DNA from: Chthoniobacter flavus
GTDB taxonomy: Bacteria > Verrucomicrobiota > Verrucomicrobiia > Chthoniobacterales > Terrimicrobiaceae
Assembly (NCBI GenBank): GCA_945883435.1
Contig: CAMCXK010000016.1
Span: 1 to 47,239, forward strand
DNA: 47,239 bases
Direction of reading: 5' to 3'
Shown: piece after piece, positions 43,650 through 47,239 of the stretch
Layout of the letters: the number at the start of each line of letters is the position of its first letter
Position numbering within the stretch: the stretch's first letter is position 1
Made by a program: the position numbers and the translations under genes
Notes under the pieces: generated by a model
The model's input: only the letters and a program-made list of their open reading frames with translations
Database searches by the model: none
Told to the model about the DNA's origin: nothing

Positions 43650-44672
43650 TCAGGCAATGCGGACATCCCGCGGACCGGAACCGATTTTTCCAATGCGCAG
43701 GCCCTTGGTGAGTTTCTGGATCTCGTCGGCTCTTTTGGCTGGAACGATGAGGACCATGCCGATGCCCATGTTGAAAACTTGATACATCTCCTCGCGCGGG
43801 ACCCGGCCGTGCTTTTCGATCAGAGCGAAGAGGGGCGGCACCTTCCAGGAGGCGCCATCAATCTCGGCACGGCACCCGTCGGGCAGGACGCGCGGCAGGT
43901 TGTCCAGCAGGCCCCCGCCTGTGATGTGCGCAGCCCCATGAATCGAGCCCGCCGGCAACGACGCCATGAGAGGCTGGTAGTTGGGGTGGATGCGGAGCAG
44001 TTCCCGTCCAAGCGGGGTTTTCATGCCTGGCGCGGGCTTGTCGAGCGGAAGGCCCATTGTCTCCAAAAGAACTTTGCGCGCCAGCGAATAGCCATTGGTG
44101 TGAAGCCCGTCGCCCTTGAGTCCGATCAGAACATCCCCCGCCCGCACCTTCGATCCATCGAGCATCTTCGGCCGGTCGACCACCCCCACAATGGTGCCCG
44201 CGACATCATATTCCCCCTCCTGATACATGCCCGGCATCTGGGCCGTCTCGCCTCCGACAAGGGCACATCCACCGGCTTTGCAAGCTTTGGCGAATCCCTT
44301 CAAGATCTGTCGGAAAACCGGCGGGTCGAGGCGGGCGGCGCCGATGTAATCGAGAAAAAACAATGGCCTCGCCCCGATGACCGCGATGTCATTGATGCAG
44401 TGGTTCACCAGATCCTGACCGATGGTGTCGTGGCGCCCGGTGGCAAAAGCGATTTTCAATTTGGTGCCAACGCCATCGACGCTGGAGACAAGCACAGGAT
44501 CCTTCATTCCGCGGAAATCCGGACGGAAGAGGCCTCCGAATCCTCCGATTTTTCCGAGAACCCCGGGCCCGTGGGTGGAGCTGACCAGGGCGTGAATGCC
44601 CTTTTTGACGGTATTGCCGAGGTCCACATCGACTCCGGCTGCGGTGTAGGCTTTGGTTTTCACAGAAGTCAC
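43650..44672 (-). CDS. purM: Phosphoribosylformylglycinamidine cyclo-ligase
   Basis: The product of 340 residues makes AIR in the fifth step of purine synthesis. Family blocks are KAYTAAGVDVDLGNTVKKGIHALV, PVLVSSVDGVGTKLKIAFATGRHDTIGQDLVNHCINDIAVIGARPLFFLDYIG, ALVGGETAQMPGMYQEGEYDVAGTIVG and AHITGGGLLDNLPRVLP. The C-terminal part EEMYQVFNMGIGMVLI is also typical. Its start overlaps the purF stop by 4 bases (ATGA). Confidence 0.97.
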   Translation of the reverse strand: MTSVKTKAYTAAGVDVDLGNTVKKGIHALVSSTHGPGVLGKIGGFGGLFRPDFRGMKDPVLVSSVDGVGTKLKIAFATGRHDTIGQDLVNHCINDIAVIGARPLFFLDYIGAARLDPPVFRQILKGFAKACKAGGCALVGGETAQMPGMYQEGEYDVAGTIVGVVDRPKMLDGSKVRAGDVLIGLKGDGLHTNGYSLARKVLLETMGLPLDKPAPGMKTPLGRELLRIHPNYQPLMASLPAGSIHGAAHITGGGLLDNLPRVLPDGCRAEIDGASWKVPPLFALIEKHGRVPREEMYQVFNMGIGMVLIVPAKRADEIQKLTKGLRIGKIGSGPRDVRIA

Positions 44673-46123
44673 AGGAGCCTCCCCGAGGATGCGTCCAAGA
44701 GGCGTGCGCGCGAACGGCGTTTTTCCATGATCAATTTGTCAAAGCCCCGGTCGAAAGGCACCGGGTAATCGCCGTTGAAGCATGCCATGCAAAACTCGTT
44801 CGCCGGTTGACCGGTCGAACGCACCATTCCATCAAGGTCGAGATAGCCGATCGAGTCGGCGCCCAGATAGGTCCGGATCTCCTCCGTCGTGCACTGGTTG
44901 GCCAGAAGCTTTTCGGGGTCGGGAAAATCAATCCCGTAAAAGCAGGCATGCTTGTGCGGCGGGCAACTGATGCGCAAATGCACCTCCTTGGCCCCGTTCT
45001 CGCGGAGGTTGACCACCCTCGATCGCGCAGTCGTCCCCCTCACGATCGAGTCGTCCACCACCACCACCCGCTTGCCCTCCACCGCCGAGCGGATGAGGTT
45101 CAATTTCACACGGACGTTGAAATCCCGGATCATCTGCGTGGGCTGGATGAATGTGCGGCCGATATAGTGGTTTCTCACGAAGGCCGGGAAATAAGGAATG
45201 CCCGACTCCTCGGAATATCCCAGGGCCGCAAAAATACCGGAGTCGGGAACCGGCACGACCAGATCGGCCTCGACGGGGTGCAACCTCGCCAGCTCCTGAC
45301 CCATGCGGGTGCGGACCATGCTGACATTGGCTCCCCGGATATTGCTGTCCGGCCGGGCGAAATACACCTGCTCGAAAATACAAAAGGCCTCCCGCTCCTT
45401 TGGAAACGGCCACTCGCTGCGCAGTCCGTTTTCATCGATGATGACCACCTCGCCCGGCTCGATCTCACGGATGAACTCCGCATGGATGAGATCGAAGGCG
45501 CACGTTTCGGAGGCCAGCACATAAGCCCCGTCAAGGCGGCCGAGGCAAAGCGGGCGGAACCCATGCGGATCCCTGAAGCCGATGACCTCGCGCTCGCTCA
45601 TCAGGACGATTGAAAACGCCCCTTGAAGGCGGCGGAGCGAAGGCAGGCCGCCGCCGGTCGAAGAGGGCTGGGCCAAAAGGTGGAGGACGATTTCACTGTC
45701 CACGGTGGTTTGAAAAATGGACCCCCGCTCCTCGAGTTCGGCCCGCAGGGCGGCGGCATTCACGAGGTTGCCGTTGTGCGCGATCGCCAAGCGGCCCCGC
45801 GCCGTGTCCACCACGAAAGGCTGGGCATTTTTGAGGTTGCTGGAGCCTGTCGTGGAGTAGCGAACATGCCCGATGGCGCGGCTGCCCCCGAGGCGCTCCA
45901 AATCGGTCGGCTGAAAAACCTGCGACACGAGTCCCATCCCCTTGTGGGAGGCGAACACCGTGGAACCGGGCTTCGACGAGGTGATCCCGGCACTCTCCTG
46001 CCCGCGATGTTGAAGCGCGAACAGGCCGTAGTAGGTCAGCATGGCCGCGTCGGGATGGTTGAAAACTGCGAAGACCCCGCATTCGTGGGTCGGCTTGTGC
46101 GAGTGGACGGGAAGCGGTTTCAA
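44669..46123 (-). CDS. purF: Amidophosphoribosyltransferase
   Basis: The product of 484 residues starts purine synthesis from PRPP and glutamine. The N-terminal nucleophile Cys lies in THECGVFAVF and would be exposed by removing a 14-residue propeptide, as in the B. subtilis type. Other motifs are GLFALQHRGQESAGI, AIGHVRYSTTG, IAHNGNLVN and the PRPP loop VVVVDDSIVRGTTARS. Cysteines fitting the iron-sulfur cluster are seen in CIFEQVYFARPDS, RISCPPHKHAC and FCMACFNGDYP. TTG 46123 is chosen since the next in-frame ATG (46213) would add 30 unlikely residues and come within 17 bases of the divergent proA. Confidence 0.94.
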   Translation of the reverse strand: MKPLPVHSHKPTHECGVFAVFNHPDAAMLTYYGLFALQHRGQESAGITSSKPGSTVFASHKGMGLVSQVFQPTDLERLGGSRAIGHVRYSTTGSSNLKNAQPFVVDTARGRLAIAHNGNLVNAAALRAELEERGSIFQTTVDSEIVLHLLAQPSSTGGGLPSLRRLQGAFSIVLMSEREVIGFRDPHGFRPLCLGRLDGAYVLASETCAFDLIHAEFIREIEPGEVVIIDENGLRSEWPFPKEREAFCIFEQVYFARPDSNIRGANVSMVRTRMGQELARLHPVEADLVVPVPDSGIFAALGYSEESGIPYFPAFVRNHYIGRTFIQPTQMIRDFNVRVKLNLIRSAVEGKRVVVVDDSIVRGTTARSRVVNLRENGAKEVHLRISCPPHKHACFYGIDFPDPEKLLANQCTTEEIRTYLGADSIGYLDLDGMVRSTGQPANEFCMACFNGDYPVPFDRGFDKLIMEKRRSRARLLDASSGRLL

Positions 46124-46229
46124 AGGCGGACACAAACACTGAACCCGCCTTCCTCTCGGTTCAAGATTTTTGAGGACAACAATCGCCTTTTGAAAGGCCG
46201 GCCGCGCAGGCATAGTGCCAATCGAATCC

Positions 46230-47239
46230 ATGAATCTCGAAGAACAAATCCTCGACATCGGACGCAAGGCCCGCACCGCCGCCCGCCGGCTTGCCAGGTT
46301 GACACCCCGGCAAAAAAACACCGTTCTCGTCGCGATGGCCGACGAACTCGTGGTCCGCTCGGGGGAAATCCTCGGGGCCAACGCCCGGGACGTGGACGCC
46401 GCCACACAAAACGGTCTTTCCAAAGCGGCCATCGACCGCCTTCAACTCACACCCGCCCGCATTTCTTCCATGGCCGATGGCATCCGCCAAGTCGCCGCCC
46501 TGCCGGATCCCGTAGGCGGGATTTTGCGGGATTGGACGCGGCCGAATGGATTGCACATTCGCAAGGTTCGAACTCCCATCGGCGTGGTTGGAATTGTCTA
46601 CGAATCCCGTCCCAACGTCACCGCCGATGCCGCTGTGCTCTGCCTCAAAACCGGCAATGCGGTCATCCTTCGCGGCGGCTCCGAGGCCCTGCACTCGAAT
46701 CTCGCCATCGCCCACGCCCTCCAGGCCGGGGGATTTGAGGCGGGCCTTCCCGACCATTCCGTCCAACTGGTGCCGGTGAAAGACCGCGAGGCGGTGCGCC
46801 TTCTGGCCCGGATGAACCAGTTTCTGGACGTGATCATCCCCCGGGGCGGGCACTCCCTCATCGAGGCCGTTGTCGAAGCGGCACGGGTTCCTGTGATCAA
46901 GCACTACGATGGCATCTGCCACATTTACGTGGACCGCGCGGCCCCCATCGACATGGCCGTGGACATCCTCCTGAACGCAAAATGCCAGCGCCCCGGAGTC
47001 TGCAACGCCGTGGAAACGCTACTGGTCCACCGCGACATTGCAGTCGAGTTTTTTGAGGCGGCCTCGACCCGGCTTGCCGCCCACAATGTGACCCTGGTGG
47101 CGGATGAGGCGGCGCAAAAAATCCTCTCCGGCTACCCCCTGCTCCGCGCGGCCGATGGCTCCACGTGGAAAACGGAATGGCTCGACCTCGTTTTGGGTGT
47201 CCGGTTGGTCGATTCCCTCGAAGACGCTGTCACCCACAT
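46230..47239 (+). CDS. proA: Glutamate-5-semialdehyde dehydrogenase (3' end missing)
   Basis: The frame gives 336 residues and continues past the window edge; the full protein is about 415-420 residues. It reduces gamma-glutamyl phosphate to the semialdehyde in proline synthesis. Visible signatures are QILDIGRKARTAARRLARL, VRTPIGVVGIVYESRPNVTADAAVLCLKTGNAVILRGGSEA, VPVIKHYDGICHIYVD and the catalytic-Cys motif AKCQRPGVCNAVETLLVH. ATG 46230 lies 106 bases from the divergent purF start. Confidence 0.95.
   Translation, partial: MNLEEQILDIGRKARTAARRLARLTPRQKNTVLVAMADELVVRSGEILGANARDVDAATQNGLSKAAIDRLQLTPARISSMADGIRQVAALPDPVGGILRDWTRPNGLHIRKVRTPIGVVGIVYESRPNVTADAAVLCLKTGNAVILRGGSEALHSNLAIAHALQAGGFEAGLPDHSVQLVPVKDREAVRLLARMNQFLDVIIPRGGHSLIEAVVEAARVPVIKHYDGICHIYVDRAAPIDMAVDILLNAKCQRPGVCNAVETLLVHRDIAVEFFEAASTRLAAHNVTLVADEAAQKILSGYPLLRAADGSTWKTEWLDLVLGVRLVDSLEDAVTH

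Noticed and set aside
43779-44768. 329-codon open frame on the plus strand
   Set aside because: It is antisense to purM, whose motifs are unmistakable.

Overview
The window is a G+C-rich (roughly 60%), densely packed bacterial chromosome segment with short or overlapping gene junctions. It encodes lipid A synthesis (lpxC-fabZ fusion, lpxA), a TolC-type outer-membrane factor, lipoprotein-like precursors, an exosortase and a very large autotransporter-repeat protein, so the organism is a diderm. The LpxC-FabZ fusion, the exosortase with an EpsI-like tail and the autotransporter-repeat protein together suggest the Verrucomicrobiota or a relative in the PVC group. That placement is an inference from gene content; no rRNA gene is present to settle it. 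Several likely starts are GTG or TTG, and Shine-Dalgarno sequences are often weak.

Layout. 1-2554 (minus): the 5' part of a giant secreted protein, with signal peptide, seven beta-propeller-like repeats and then autotransporter beta-strand repeats; it runs off the left edge. 3038-10012 (minus): a compact operon of a WYL-domain regulator followed by an AddB-like nuclease and an AddA-like helicase-nuclease. 10013-10595: an unusually AT-rich gap, then a small entericidin-like lipoprotein gene (10596-10751, minus). 10921-16363 (plus): TPR membrane protein, exosortase/EpsI fusion, small secreted protein, glutamate-receptor-like ligand-gated channel. 16431-20398 (minus): an AaeX/AaeA/AaeB-like efflux set, transaldolase and a small exported protein, divergent from a TolC-like gene. 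21758-22951 (minus): pabB.

23004-27307 (plus) is an information-processing operon: an exported protein, prs, rplY/ctc, pth, rpsF, ssb and a secreted carbohydrate-binding-like protein. Next come a short MgtE-like transporter and a small unknown. 28781-32653 (minus) is a tight four-gene run: parB, fatty-acid desaturase, FAD oxidoreductase, DUF1365 protein. 32709-34310 (plus): lipoate ligase-like protein, coaE, ribbon-helix-helix protein. 34318-38522 holds a CrtC/AttH-like lipoprotein, a TPR protein, a small membrane protein, a SYLF-domain protein and gpmA. 38523-42534: a pseudouridine synthase, then a plus-strand run of ABC ATPase, cyclic-nucleotide-binding protein, lpxC-fabZ and lpxA. 42546-46123 (minus): purF, purM and a sugar-nucleotide epimerase, divergent from proA, which runs off the right edge.

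Most of the window is core metabolism, envelope biogenesis and DNA maintenance. The less ordinary parts are the WYL-AddBA operon with its AT-rich upstream region, the glutamate-receptor-like channel that lacks a potassium filter, the parB-lipid-modification operon without parA, and the exosortase/TPR pair. No CRISPR array, tRNA, rRNA, insertion sequence or prophage was recognised.
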